From Aphrophora alni (taxonomy: Eukaryota; Arthropoda; Insecta; Hemiptera; Aphrophoridae): DNA of 64,000 nt. Under the pieces are notes generated by a model. That model ran no database searches. It worked only from the letters and a program-made list of their open reading frames with translations, and was not told where the DNA came from. The position numbers and the translations under genes were made by a program. Numbering within the stretch: the first letter of the stretch is position 1; each line of letters opens with the position of its first letter. Location of the stretch: positions 121,153,362 to 121,217,361 of the forward strand of contig OY740765.1 in NCBI GenBank assembly GCA_963513935.1. Reading direction: 5' to 3'. This document shows, in pieces, positions 53,296 to 64,000 of the stretch.

Positions 53296-53690
53296 TAGTT
53301 CACCATCCTGGCTCATACCTGCATATATATCAAGATTTATGAATTGTAGATGTGAACGTAAAAACTATAAATCTGCATGTTCTAGAATTTCTAACTCTAA
53401 CGCTTTCCAGATTTTCATTGCCACTGCCTTAAGTTTTAAATTTCTGCTAATGTCAAATTGACTAATGGGTAACTATTTTTTTTAACTTGGATTTTCGCAA
53501 GTGCATGTATTTTAGTGAAATACTCAGCTAGTACTACAAATGTTGCGGGAATCCCCTTTAGTCAGTATGCATATGTAATCTATGTGAAACACTGTGTCCC
53601 ATCAGCCAGAATTCAGAGCTAAAAATGTTAGTATTGACAATTTATTTAGTTCATTATTATTAATGATTTTAATTCAAGTAAAACATTTCT
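53296..53690. other. Unassigned AT-rich spacer
   Basis: This lies between the BEL element and the Copia LTR-like block. No protein or repeat could be identified on either strand. If BEL inserted into the Helitron, this may be the continuation of that element. Confidence 0.3.
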
Positions 53691-54330
53691 AATTAATGAC
53701 TATTATATCTAATACGCTTAAATATCAACATTCAACATTAAACTCATTTACAAGTCAATTACCCTAATCATTTGTTCCAGAGCTATTCCAATGATTATGA
53801 CAGAATATATATATATTTAAAAAATGAATTTCAAGAATTTATTGTATTGCTCTATACATAAAGCTTGCTCACCTTCTTCTTGCCAACCTCTTGTGGTTCT
53901 GTGTCCATATTGATCTCTCATATCGAATTCTATTTTTAAGTATCGATCTCTTGATTAGAGTCTCCTATGGTACAGTCTGTTCTGTTACAAACTCACCTCC
54001 TGACAACCTCATGCCAACTCCAGCCACCGACAACTGACTGTTGATAATTCTTTGCTGGGTCTGACCTACTGGCAACTCCTGTAGCCAACCACTGACTGAC
54101 GATAGCTCTTTGCTGTGTCTGATCTTGATTTTCTACCAACCTTGGCTTATATACTCTTGGTCATTTGTGACATGTTAGTAGGTTCCAAGCCAAGCAATTA
54201 CCTAACTTTTTGTACTCTGTCATAATGACTTTTTAAACTCTGGTATCTATCGATTGGGCTTAGAATATTTATCTATTATATTCTAACTTAACAATAAATC
54301 CTAAATTAACCATAAACTCTAACAGAATAA
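53690..54330 (-). repeat. LTR-like block 3, next to the Copia remnant
   Basis: It carries gcttgctcaccttctt, repeated caactcc/gaccgac words, ccaagccaagcaattacc and ctctggtatctat in the same order as blocks 1 and 2. The position, downstream of a minus-strand Copia RNase H, fits a 3' LTR. Confidence 0.5.
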
Positions 54331-54938
54331 GGTTAGGTAATGTAAAATACATTTTAATACTCACACTAGCACAAAATATACATCAATCAACAATACACAC
54401 AAAAAATATTATCTAATATGAAGAGGATACTTCATTGTTCAAAATTTGTTTAATGTTTCTCTCAACTTACACCTTTTGTAGAATATCTGCAGGCATGTCA
54501 GCTGTCTGTAGATATTCAATTTTTACTAAATTATTAGATATTATTCCTTGTATAAAATGATATCGTACATCTAAGTGCTTACAACATTTATGAAAGATAG
54601 GATGTACTGAAAGGTTTTGGGCAGTCTGATTGTCATTAAACAAAATTATACATTCTTCCCTTCCAGTTAATTCAAACAATTTTCTGAAAAAATTGCTTCT
54701 TTTGAAGACTATGATATGGCTATATACTCAACTTCGGTTCTAGATAAACCAATTGTCTTTTGTTTTTTTTTACTTTTCCAGGATACTACACTATAAAATT
54801 TTTTTAAACAAAATCCTGTATAAGACTTTCTATCATACGTGTTACTTAATCCAATTAGCATCAACAAACCTTTCTAACTGAGTGTTATCATTACAAAATC
54901 TTAATCCATAGCATTAAGTTTTTGTAAATACTTAATTA

Positions 54939-54969
<31 letters not shown>

Positions 54970-55174
54970 TTTTTTTTTTTTGCTTGCTTCAAAGTAACTT
55001 AAATAACTAACTGAAAAAGCAATATCAGATCTCGTTAATATAGATAAATACATTAAACTACCAATAAGTTGTTGATATGGAACTTGAATCTTAAATCTAT
55101 TATTATTTTTATCAAGATTTACATTTTGTTTCTATAGGAGTACTAACTGTCTTACAATCTAACATATTGGTTTT

Positions 55175-55425
55175 AAGGTTAGAGTTTAATAGGGCACATA
55201 GCCTATTAGATTAGATTTTGTATGGACAGGAGACAGGCTTACCTTGGAAAGTATTAGTCCTTGGTATTATCTAATAGTATACAAGTAAGAAAAGATACAC
55301 ACAAAAACACTAAAGTTCTGAAATATTTCGTAAACAACATTCACTTTCTCAATCAGTAGAGTATAAGTACAATCTTATTTTCTACTGATTGAGAAAGTGA
55401 ACAGTGTTTACAAAATATTTTAGTG

Positions 55426-55470
<45 letters not shown>

Positions 55471-55540
55471 TACTTGTATACTATTTAGTAATACCAAGGA
55501 CCAATACTTTTCAAGGTAAGCCTGTCCATACAAAATCTAA
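55175..55540. mobile_element. Palindromic MITE-like element, copy 1
   Basis: The segment 55211-55375 is nearly the reverse complement of 55380-55540 (ttagattttgtatggacagg and its complement at the ends; tttctcaatcagtag and its complement near the centre). A (TG)n run of about 38 bases lies in the right arm. The left flank gttagagtttaatagggcac recurs, inverted, at 62780-62806. It interrupts the Copia remnant. Confidence 0.8.
55427..55464. repeat. (TG)n microsatellite
   Basis: An uninterrupted TG run in the right arm of the palindrome. Confidence 0.9.
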
Positions 55541-55680
55541 ACTAACATACTGAAATTGTTTAAGATCCGATTTATGTATTGTTCCTGATACATCATTTCA
55601 TTTGAAAAAATCATCAACATATATTGCAACAACTGTAATACAATTATCTTTAGATTTTGTATACAAACAAGGCTCTAGAT

Positions 55681-58006
55681 TACTGGTTCCCAACAGGCGT
55701 GCCACAATAATTTTTAGATGTTTCTTAACTAAACGAAAGTTTCAAAATTTTGGCGGTAAAAATTACTGAAATAATTTCACTAAATACTTAACTTAATGTT
55801 TATTGTTACACAAGGAACGATGAATAATATAAAATATGAATTGAAATCAACACTTAAATATATTACAAAAGTGCTATTACACACATGCAACAGATTTAAC
55901 AAAATACATTTATTTCAAAATATGTAGGGTTGATGTTGATCTACGCTAGAGAAATTTGAGCCTGTTGCCTGTTACACAAAAGTTCATTTCGTGGTGGCAT
56001 TGAAGATAAACACACACGCATTTCCTGTTCAAATGAAAGAAGTCTCTCCCGCTTTATGTTTTTTTAGTGCCAAAAAGCCCAGTTCACACAAGTAGGTAGT
56101 TGAAAATGTAACAGGGTATTAACTGGTTCCGCAGCTATTGCTGGATACTCATTCCTTGCTAACATCCAAAACTTTTTAAGTGATAGTTCACCACATTTCA
56201 GTTGAAGTGTTCGGTCTCTCTGAAGTTCTGCGAGCTACTCTTCTTTCTCCAAAGAAAGTTCATTAGTTGATTCTGGGCACATAGCATAAGGATTACACAC
56301 CCAATCATAATTGTCGACAGTGATGGAAAGAAAATTATTGCCTATGTTAATCTGAAGAGCTATAAGGTGATTTAAAATTAGTGAGATGTAATATTCCCCA
56401 ACGGATCTGCCTTGAAAGTCAACGAACACATCTGAAGATTCTTCTCTACGTATGATTACACATTCTAAGCTTTTTAAAGAATCTGTTGAGTTTATCAGTT
56501 GACATCAGTAATTTTCTTCATTTCCTTGCGTACTCTCATTTAGGTAATTTAATTGGAAAAAAATATCAGACAATACATTTGCACACCACTCCTCGTCATT
56601 CAACACAGCAGCAAGGTCTGGCTTTTCAACGGTAAACATATTTAATAGCTGTTCTCTCATTTCATAAAATCTCTCCAGAACTTTACCTTTTGACAACCAT
56701 CGGATCTAAGTATGGACAACCAAAGTATCATGTCAAGATCCCGCTTCCTGGCACATTTGTTTCAGGAGTCTTGTTTTAAGAGGCCTAGACTTAATAAAAT
56801 TCACCATGCTAACGACTGAGTCTAAAACACTTTGAAGTTCAGTTGGAAGTCTTTGTCATTAGAGCCTCCCGATGAATGAAGCAATGTGTTGAATCAACTT
56901 TTGGAAAATCTTGCTTCAATCTTGAAACAAATCCTTTGCATCTTCCAGTAATTGCTGGTGCACCGTCTGTAAAAAGAGAAAGACAATTTGTCCCGGTCAG
57001 CCCATTTTGTTCCAAGATGATGGATATGCTCCAGTTGACGTCGATGGAAATTCAGGTACTGAAATAAATTGTTCAATATTGGAATCTTCATCAACTAATC
57101 TGATATAACTCAGTAATTGACACTTTTTACTTATATCAGTTGACTTGTCGAGCTACAGTGAAAATACTTGATCGTCACATAGTTTTTCTTGTACATGGCA
57201 CTGGATATCTGAAGAAATGTAATCAATCCCCCGGGATATAGTTTTATTTGACAAAGGAACCATGGATATTTCCTTCTTGGCACTGTCACCTAACATCAAT
57301 TTCACAATTTCTTTGCAGGAAGGTAAAATTACGTCTTCTCGGATAGTGTGTGGTTGCATTTTCTTCGCTACTATTTCAGCAACTTTATAACTGACCAATA
57401 GTGCTTTTTCAACAATACTTACTCAACTTACCATAACTTTTTCTAGCTTTTTTTCCAATGATAACAATCAGCAAAAATAGTTCTTACTCTTCTGAGATAA
57501 ATGACTATGTTTGGTATTAAAATGTCTTTTCAATTTACTAGGAGCCGTTGATTCGTTACTTAGTTTTTCTCCACACACAACACATTCTTGGACAGGACAG
57601 TTTTCAAGTCCACTGCATATAAATTCAAAGTTTAAATAATTTTCTTGGTACTTATAGATTGTTCCAGCAGGGTCTACAGCTCCCTTTGATGTTTTCGTGG
57701 CACTCACACTTAAAACTAGTTTGTTTTCACTTTTGTCACTGTTAAAAGATTCCGTAACTGTCTCACTTTCAACTTTCTTCCTTTTCACCAAAAACTTACC
57801 CATACTGAAGCTAAATAACACCAGAACCCAGACAAAACCACGTGATGACTCTGCCAGCCTATATATACACTATATAACTGATTAACAGAGAGGGATTTCA
57901 CCCCTCATTCTCTCACTCCTTGGAGGGGGGGGGTGATGCATGTGTGCCGCAGGATCTCACTACAAGATATAGTGCACCGTGAACAACAAAAAGTTAGGAA
58001 GCACTG
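55681..58006 (-). mobile_element. hAT-type transposon with 8-bp target-site duplication
   Basis: CTCTAGAT at 55673-55680 and 58007-58014 is a perfect 8-bp duplication. The ends are short inverted repeats (TACTGGTTCCCAAC on the left; CAGTGCTTCCTAAC in reverse on the right). It carries a decayed BED/hAT transposase on the minus strand and disrupts the Copia reverse transcriptase. Confidence 0.92.
56000..57821 (-). pseudogene. hAT transposase (ZBED5/SCAND3-like), decayed
   Basis: From 57821 the first frame encodes a basic N-terminus and a BED finger, CVVCGEKLSNE ... KLKRHFNTKHSHL. Then 57153-57398 gives [20 protein letters not shown] and [20 protein letters not shown]. Broken frames follow with TDISKKCQLLSYIRLVDE and RWLSKGKVLERFYEMREQLL. 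The C-terminal dimerisation part (56000-56200) has EYPAIAAEPVNTLLHFQLPT and YLCELGFLALKKHKA. Stops occur between the blocks. The layout is that of ZBED5/SCAND3-type hAT proteins. Confidence 0.8.
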
Positions 58007-58339
58007 CTCTAGATCAAAATTTTGCATAACCCAACTCATTCAGACAAATTTCTATCCATTCATAACATGCTCTAAATGACCATTTTATACCATAAACCGT
58101 TTTAAATTTTAAAACTTTGTACAATCAATTTCAAAACATTCAGGCAACATCATAAAATATTTTTCTTTTACACCATTAACCCTCTAACCGCCTACTATAA
58201 AATCGGACCATTTTGCTCCTTTTTAATAGATTTTTTCAAATTCATAAAAAATAGTAATATTATGAAAAACATAACTTTATATGTATTATTTTTCTCAGAA
58301 AGATACATAGAATTTATCTGTATAATAAAAACAAATTAT

Positions 58340-58530
58340 ATGGAAAGGTTTTGGATTTAGTATGTTAGGAATCAAAAATATGCAAAAAATGAAGAGAAAA
58401 CGCCACAAAAGCCTATAAATACCACAACAAATTTTTTTTTTTAATTTGTTCAAGATTTACAAAAGTTTAGTAATGTAGTTGTGAATAAATTTTGATAAAA
58501 AATTTAATTAATTTAAAAAATATATATTTT
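58340..58530 (+). repeat. Diverged direct repeat, left copy
   Basis: It shares ttagtatgt(t/c)aggaat, aaagcct, and acaaaagttt-tagt-(g)ta-ttgtgaataaa in order with 62550-62890, where a MITE splits the copy. The Jockey remnant lies between the two. Confidence 0.4.
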
Positions 58531-58734
58531 GAAAATATAATTGTTTCTGGCGTAAATATATTTAGTGAGTTAAGGAGATATGATTCAGAAATTCACAAAT
58601 AATACAGGATGTAGGTATACTTCCTATAACAATAATGTCTGGAAGATTAATGCTCCCGATAGCAACTCTTAAGATTAATAAGTAGCTGTCTAACAACTGA
58701 AAATATACAATGGCATTCATATGAAGATAAAACT

Positions 58735-59433
58735 GTGAGACCATTAAAGGTGATGGCGAGAGGGTTGCATCCTTCATGTGATGTTAAGGAAATTATATTA
58801 AATCTTACAGGAAGAGGTTTCCATATTCTTGATGCGACAAATATATTTAAAAAAGAAGCAATAAAAAATGAAAATGGTGTGTATGTTACTAATAAGAGGA
58901 GGCTTCCGTTGTTTATGCTTTCTTTTGGTAATGAGGATGATGCTAAACATATTTTTTTCTATTAAATCAATACTTGGAATAGCTGTAAGGATTGAATCTT
59001 TGAGGAGAAATACAAACCTTATTCCACAATGTAAACACTGTCAGGCCTTTGGACACACACACAGAGATACTGCCAGAGAGAATGTGGCTGTGTTAAATGT
59101 GCAGGTAAACATCCTACGGACATGTGTTTATTAAGAAGAGATCTAAAACCTAAATGCATTAATTGCACAGGGGACCATCCAATAAGTTATCGGGGATGCC
59201 CTGTAGCAAAAGAACAGCAAGATAGAAGAAACAAAGTAATCAATAATAGGAGAACAGGGCAGATTAAGCCCCAAATTGTTAATAAGGAATCAAATAATAG
59301 TGTAGCAAAGGAAATCACGGAAGAAAAGAAAGAAGAAAATGGCAGTAAGTCCTATAGACAAATCCTAAGGAATGTGAGGAAAGAGGAAGAAATTTCAGTA
59401 TGGGAAACCTTGAATCTCATCCTGAAGCAGTAG
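58735..59433 (+). pseudogene. Jockey-like LINE ORF1 (gag), decayed
   Basis: The first frame (58735-58965) reads VMARGLHPSCDVKEIILNLT and KRRLPLFMLSFGNEDDAKHI, the gag domain of Jockey-type elements. After frameshifts the zinc knuckles follow: QCKHCQAFGHT, then CAGKH near 59100-59115, and PKCINCTGDHPISYRGCPVA (59150-59205). The lysine-rich tail ends at 59433. At least two frameshifts are present. The protein would bind LINE RNA. Confidence 0.78.
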
Positions 59434-59524
59434 GACAATCAAGACAAGTTAATTAAGACATTAACAGAAAGCATAGCTACGATGGAAAAAAATATATATT
59501 AAGAAGCCCTCGTTAAAAAATAAG

Positions 59525-62100
59525 AAATGATCCATACTCTACGCATTGCTACTTGGAATGCAAATGGACTACTACACTGCATTGCAGAATTAGAAATATT
59601 TTTCAGATATGAGAAAATAGTTATTGTTTTATCTCTGAAACACATCTGACAAAACAATCATTCATCAAGATAGGTGATTTTGATTGTTATCATACCCCAC
59701 ATCCCTCAGACAAAGCGAGAGGAGGTTCTGCTTATTTATAAGAAACAACGTGTTATATCATGAAGAGCTCAAAATTGCTGATCCAATGATGCAAGTAACA
59801 ACAATTAATATTCAAGCAAAAACAAACAGCTAAAAATATCAGCAATCTACTGCCCGCCTAGACACTCGCCAACAAAGGAAGAGTACATTGGCCTTTTCAA
59901 AACCCTTGGAAATGATTTTATTATTGAGGGGTGACTATAATGCTAAACATATGTACTGGGGATCCAGGTTGATAACCTTAAAAGGAAGAGAGCTTTATCA
60001 GGCAGGAAAAGAATATAGGTGCGACTTTTTTTTTCAACCGGTTCACCTACTTATTGGCCGTCTGACTTGTCAAAAACCTGGATGTTATTGATTTTTTTAT
60101 TACTAAGGGAGTGTCATGTAAATATGCTCATATAGAGAGTAATGATGACTTATCATCTGATCATTCTCCGGTGATCCTAACGCTAAGTGAAACAATCATT
60201 CAGAAGAAAAAACTTTTAAGGCTTACTAGTAAAAGAACGGATTGGGATAAGTTTTGAGAAGTACTCCATAAGCTAGTGGATCTGCAGGCTCCAATAGATA
60301 CAATGGAAAAAATTGATAGAGAGGTTGAACAATTCACTACTGATATGCAACAAGCAGCGGAAGAAAGCACATCGACGGTTGGTGGCAATGGGGCGTGTAA
60401 AGTAAGCTATCCTGTGGAAGTAAAAGAACTAATACTGGTGAAAAGGAGAGCAAGAAGGAAATGGCAACAGTCAAGATATCCAGGTGATAAGAAAATACTT
60501 AATAGACTCAGTAATCAATTAAAGAAACGTATACAAGAAATAAAAAATGAATCGATAAGCAAATACCTTAATAACCTAACGCCTGACAAAAATACAGATT
60601 ACTCTCTCTGGAAGGTGATTAAAAGAATAAAAAGACTAAAGATCCAAGAGCCACCACTGAAAACGCCAGGTGGCAAACTGGGCGAAAACCTACAAGCAGA
60701 AAGCTGACCTTTTTGCAAATCACTTTGAAAACATATTCAAACCATTGTATCAGAGTACAATTGATGTAGACACAACACTTATTAATAAAGTTGATGAAGA
60801 GGAAATTCCGCCAATATCCCTTAAAGAGCTTAAGAAATTTATCAGGTCAAATCTTAGTGCAAAAAAACTCCGGGCTATGACCTTATTACTGGACAGGTTT
60901 TGAAAGAACTTGATGAGTTGGCCTTTATCAAGCTGCAATACATAATAAATGCCTGTTTCAAGTTAAGATATGTACCTGCGCATTGGAAGATTGTGGAAGT
61001 GATTGTTATTTTGAAGCAAAGGAAACCAACTACAGAAGTGACATTGTATTGGGCTATATCGATGTTGCCCATTATGTCAAAAATATTTGAGAGATTACTT
61101 ATTAATAGACTCATGCCAATTATCAAAATTAGGAAATTAATATTATCCCATCAATTTGGCTTTAGAAATAAACAATAGACCAGATCCATCGTATTATTAA
61201 TATTATTGAAAAAGCACTTGAGGAAGAAAAGGATTGTTCTTCAGTTTTTCTTGATGTTGTGCAGGCATTCGATAGAGGCTTGAGGGTCTGGAGTTTTAAT
61301 TACACAGAGATTTGCCAGTTCAGTATTATAGTATACTCAAATCTTACTTAGCAAATAGATATTTTCGTGTCCAGTATGGTCAGGAATATTCAGACTTGAA
61401 AACCATAGAGGCAGAAGTACCGCAGGTGAGCATTCTCGGACCCATACTCTACCTACTGTATACCAGAGATATCCCATGCAGGGTGACGTCAATGATGGCT
61501 ACATTTGCTTACGACGCTGCATTAATAACAGTTGGGGATTATATCAATAGTGCTACACATAAACTGCAAACTGTGTTAAATGAAGTGAGTAAATGGACCA
61601 AACGCAGGCATATTAAGCTGAATGAAACAAAATCCACTCATATTAACTTTACATATAAGAAAGTTACACCTCTCCCCATGATAATCAATGATCAGATTAT
61701 AACATTTGCGAACACAGCAAAATACCTGGGTATGACCATGGATTCAAAACTAAAATGGAAAGAACATGTTAAGAAGAAAAATGATTTCACTATTAAGTAG
61801 AGAGGAATCTACTGGCTACTCGGGCGTAACTCTGAGATAACAGTGGAGAACAAATTATTAATTTATAATCAGATACTCAAGTCTGTTTGCATGTACGGAC
61901 TTGGATTGTGAGGGTGTACAAAGAAAATCAACCTGGATATGATCCAAACCTTTCAGAACAAAGTTATGCGTGGGATAGTAAACGCATCATGGTTTGTGCG
62001 CAACCAGGAGCTGCACCGTGACTTGCGCATCAACCTAGTTGTCGATGAGGTTAGAAAGAAAGCAGTAAAACATAATCAGAGACTGTAGTCACATTAAAAC
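59525..62100 (+). pseudogene. Jockey-like LINE ORF2 (endonuclease and reverse transcriptase), decayed
   Basis: It begins near 59527 with TLRIATWNANGLLHCIAELE, the endonuclease start. YCPPRHSPTKEEYIGLFKTL and GDYNAKHMYWGS follow. The reverse transcriptase is spread over shifted frames: LKIQEPPLKTPGGKLGE, PAHWKIVEVIVI, LPIMSKIFERLLINRL, SHQFGFRNK, and VPQVSILGPILYLLYTRDIP. The catalytic box is AYDAALI instead of the usual Y-A-D-D, so polymerase activity is lost. The frame 61312-61800 ends TAKYLGMTMDSKLKWKEH. The element ends without a clear poly(A) tail near 62100. Confidence 0.8.
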
Positions 62101-62159
62101 CATGAAATGGAAGCTACTCTGGATATAGCCACGAAAAGGAGACTTAAAAGAACAAAACC

Positions 62160-62550
62160 ATATGAACTTACCTAGTTAGTATAATAGTGGTAATTTATTA
62201 AATGATTAATTATTAAATAGTGATATGATAATGGATGTATTACCATTAGGGAAGTCATTTATTGATGACTACCACCTCATGTGTCTATAGTAAGATAGAT
62301 AAATCATTAGTCGATCTGTCAAGATTGGTCATGGTATAACAAATATAATTTTTTTAAATAATAATAATATAAAAAAATGTTAAAAAATCAATTTTTATGA
62401 TGAAAAAAGATTTGCTTAAAAGTTAGGTTTATTTTGAAAAATTCAACAAAAATAGTTATTCTATACAAAACCCAACTTATAATATATCATTTGTTAGAGA
62501 CAGGTATGTAGTATTTATGTATGTAATAAAAAAAATTACACATACAAAGT
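62160..62550. other. AT-rich spacer after the Jockey remnant
   Basis: No gene or defined repeat is seen. Confidence 0.35.
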
Positions 62551-62890
62551 TTAGAGTTAGTATGTCAGGAATTTAAAGAATCTTGCAGTAATCAAAGCCT
62601 AAACACCACATAAAAGCATATGTATAACATACAAATAAATTTTCTATGATATTAGATTTTGTATGGATAGGAGACACAGGCTTATCTTGGAAAGTGGTCC
62701 TTGGTATTACCTAATAGGACTACTTTACAAGGTAAGCCTATGTCTCCTATCTATACAACATCTAATCTAATAGGCTATGTGCCCTATTAAACTCTAACCT
62801 AAATAAAATTTCTAATTATTTTCAAGACATACAAAAGTTTTTAGTGTAATTGTGAATAAAAGTGTATAAAAAATATATATCAATTTAGAA
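62550..62890 (+). repeat. Diverged direct repeat, right copy (split by a MITE)
   Basis: It is the partner of 58340-58530, interrupted at about 62650-62806. Confidence 0.4.
62650..62806. mobile_element. Palindromic MITE-like element, copy 2
   Basis: It has arms from tagattttgtatggataggagac and its complement around 62735-62765, and an outer part ataggctatgtgccctatta that matches the left flank of copy 1 in reverse. It is much shorter than copy 1 (no long inner palindrome, no TG run). Confidence 0.65.
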
Positions 62891-63286
62891 AACTTCCATT
62901 ACAAAAATTAAATTTTTATGAATAAAGTACAAAATAGCTACAAAGTTAAGACTGTTTTAAACACTCACCAAAAACATTTATTTAATGCAAAATCCAACTT
63001 GTTATATACCATTGTTTATAAAAATGTACAAAAAATTAAACTGTGAATTTACAAATTTTCTACAATGATACATTTGAAAAAACTGTCTTCATGTTACAAA
63101 AATTATAACCTAAAAATCACTAACAAACTTGTATAAAAATTTGTTTAAACTATTCAAACACTTACAATAGTTGTAGAATATAGCTGTGAAGATAAATCTG
63201 TATCAACAACATATCAACAAAACATAATAAATAATTCACAATAAATTACAAAGCAAAAAACTCTCAAAACAATAATTTATAACACC
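62890..63286. other. AT-rich spacer with weak internal repetition
   Basis: Words such as acaaaa, taatagttgtagaata and gtgaa recur at loose intervals. No gene is seen. Confidence 0.3.
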
Positions 63287-63661
63287 CTAAACTGTACTAG
63301 AACCGGTAAGCACAACATTGGATTTATAGTAATGTAAATGAGAGAAATAAATCACCAGATACAGGTATGTTAAGACGCATTGCCTTGTACAGTCCAGTCC
63401 AAATATTAGTAGAACAAGGGAGTGGAATAAAACATTTGACAGATCTGAAATTCTTCTTTCCAATGATATAAAGATCGTCAAAAAAATCTTTATATGACTA
63501 ATCGATATTTCACATTTTGTAAACGTATCAAAAAGAAAACGGGAGTGGTTAATTTTTGTTAGGATCTCGTAGAATGTATATCTCTTAAAAACTATGACAA
63601 CTACGATAATTTGAAATACATAGTTCAAAAGAGAAAGAAAACCCCTATAAAATTTTGTCAA
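63287..63661 (-). CDS. Possible multi-pass membrane protein fragment (exon?)
   Basis: An open frame of about 124 codons runs to a TAG stop. It has no convincing ATG near its 5' end, so it may be an exon with upstream parts to the right. It has three hydrophobic stretches (LNYVFQIIVVVIVF, IFLTIFISL, and VLTYLYLVIYF) separated by charged loops (EILTKINHSR, ERRISDLSNV). The pattern is reminiscent of insect gustatory-receptor-type proteins, but no diagnostic motif is present. AT-rich DNA can produce such frames by chance. Confidence 0.25.
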   Translation of the reverse strand: MTKFYRGFLSLLNYVFQIIVVVIVFKRYTFYEILTKINHSRFLFDTFTKCEISISHIKIFLTIFISLERRISDLSNVLFHSLVLLIFGLDCTRQCVLTYLYLVIYFSHLHYYKSNVVLTGSSTV

Positions 63662-64000
63662 TTTCTGGTATTTGGATAAATATTAACATTTACAAAAACT
63701 ATAAGAACAATGAGGTCATATTTTTTTATATTGCAACGTTCTGTCACAAGCTACTCCTTAGTAGCAAAACACAGCAAATTCATCGAATTAATTGATTTTT
63801 ACATTTCATCATATGGCATTTAGGTTATATAACTACGAATGGTTGAAACATGAGCTTTACAATGATATATAAATTATTCCGATACAATCTTTTTTTACTT
63901 GGCTATAAGTTGAATTGAAAAAATGTGATATGTAGGGTGACAAAACTTCTTATAAATTTTTGATTTTGTATAATTTTAATAGATTCTAAACTATAACAGT
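63662..64000. other. AT-rich end of window
   Basis: Nothing recognised. Confidence 0.3.

Larger units (their letters stand above)
54467..58200 (-). pseudogene. Ty1/Copia-type reverse transcriptase and RNase H, decayed and interrupted
   Basis: Minus-strand pieces from right to left: near 58030-58140 VYGIKWSFRACYEW and LNELGYA-like; 55550-55680 DLEPCLYTKSKDNCITVVAI followed by the catalytic YVDDFF; 55020-55140 VPYQQLIGSLMYLSILTRSD and SYLSYFEASK; and 54467-54679 LFNDNQTAQNLSVHPIFHKC, KHLDVRYHFIQG and TADMPADILQK (RNase H). This is the order of Copia pol. It is split by a hAT element (55681-58006) and a palindromic MITE (55175-55540), and contains stops. Confidence 0.8.

Noticed and set aside
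56876..57067. Plus-strand 63-codon frame over the hAT element
   Set aside because: It is antisense to the transposase block containing KCQLLSYIRLVDE.

Overview
The window is AT-rich eukaryotic DNA with spliced genes, TA-flanked DNA transposons, Helitron, Penelope-like, BEL/Pao, Gypsy, Copia and LINE elements. This mix, and the one host gene that can be followed, point to an arthropod, most probably an insect. The order cannot be fixed from the sequence alone.

Host gene. Four exons of one minus-strand gene can be joined with exact phase agreement: 25524-25716, 15901-16057, 9052-9152 and 2306-4861. They encode the end of an RFX winged-helix DNA-binding domain and a long low-complexity C-terminal region, 1001 residues to the stop codon. 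The best family match is RFX7. Upstream exons were not found and probably lie beyond 25.7 kb or outside the window. A second possible host feature is a 124-codon membrane-protein-like reading frame near 63.3-63.7 kb on the minus strand.

Introns of the RFX gene (4.9-25.5 kb). These hold a SINE-like repeat, three decayed LINE scraps, and a long-TIR DNA element at 11.61-15.17 kb. That element carries a broken gene of a cysteine-rich protein type that I could not place in a named transposase family, and is itself interrupted by a 755-bp Tigger/pogo-type element. Next comes a complete RNase H-bearing LINE at 16.64-22.12 kb with two open, overlapping ORFs, a poly(A) tail and 44-bp target-site duplications. 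The LINE sits inside the terminal repeat of an older element whose other end (25381-25468) lies about 55 bp from an RFX splice donor.

Right of the gene (26-64 kb) is a nest of nested elements. From left to right: two decayed Gypsy-type elements with related LTR-like blocks (26.3-34.2 kb); a truncated BEL/Pao copy (34.23-35.91 kb); a decayed Helitron with OTU protease, Rep and PIF1 helicase remains (35.91-about 43.2 kb) interrupted by a 5'-truncated Penelope-like element with GIY-YIG endonuclease; a full-length BEL/Pao element with 581/587-bp LTRs and GTGT duplications (43239-53291) carrying a Tigger/pogo transposon in its reverse transcriptase gene; a decayed Copia element (about 53.7-58.2 kb) carrying a palindromic MITE and a hAT element with a perfect 8-bp duplication; and a decayed Jockey-like LINE (58.7-62.1 kb).

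The most interesting signals are: the TIR element with the unclassified cysteine-rich gene; a recurring hammerhead-ribozyme-like core at the ends of several inverted-repeat or Penelope-like units; and the conflict between a very young-looking BEL fragment and the old Helitron that appears to begin 8 bp inside its LTR.
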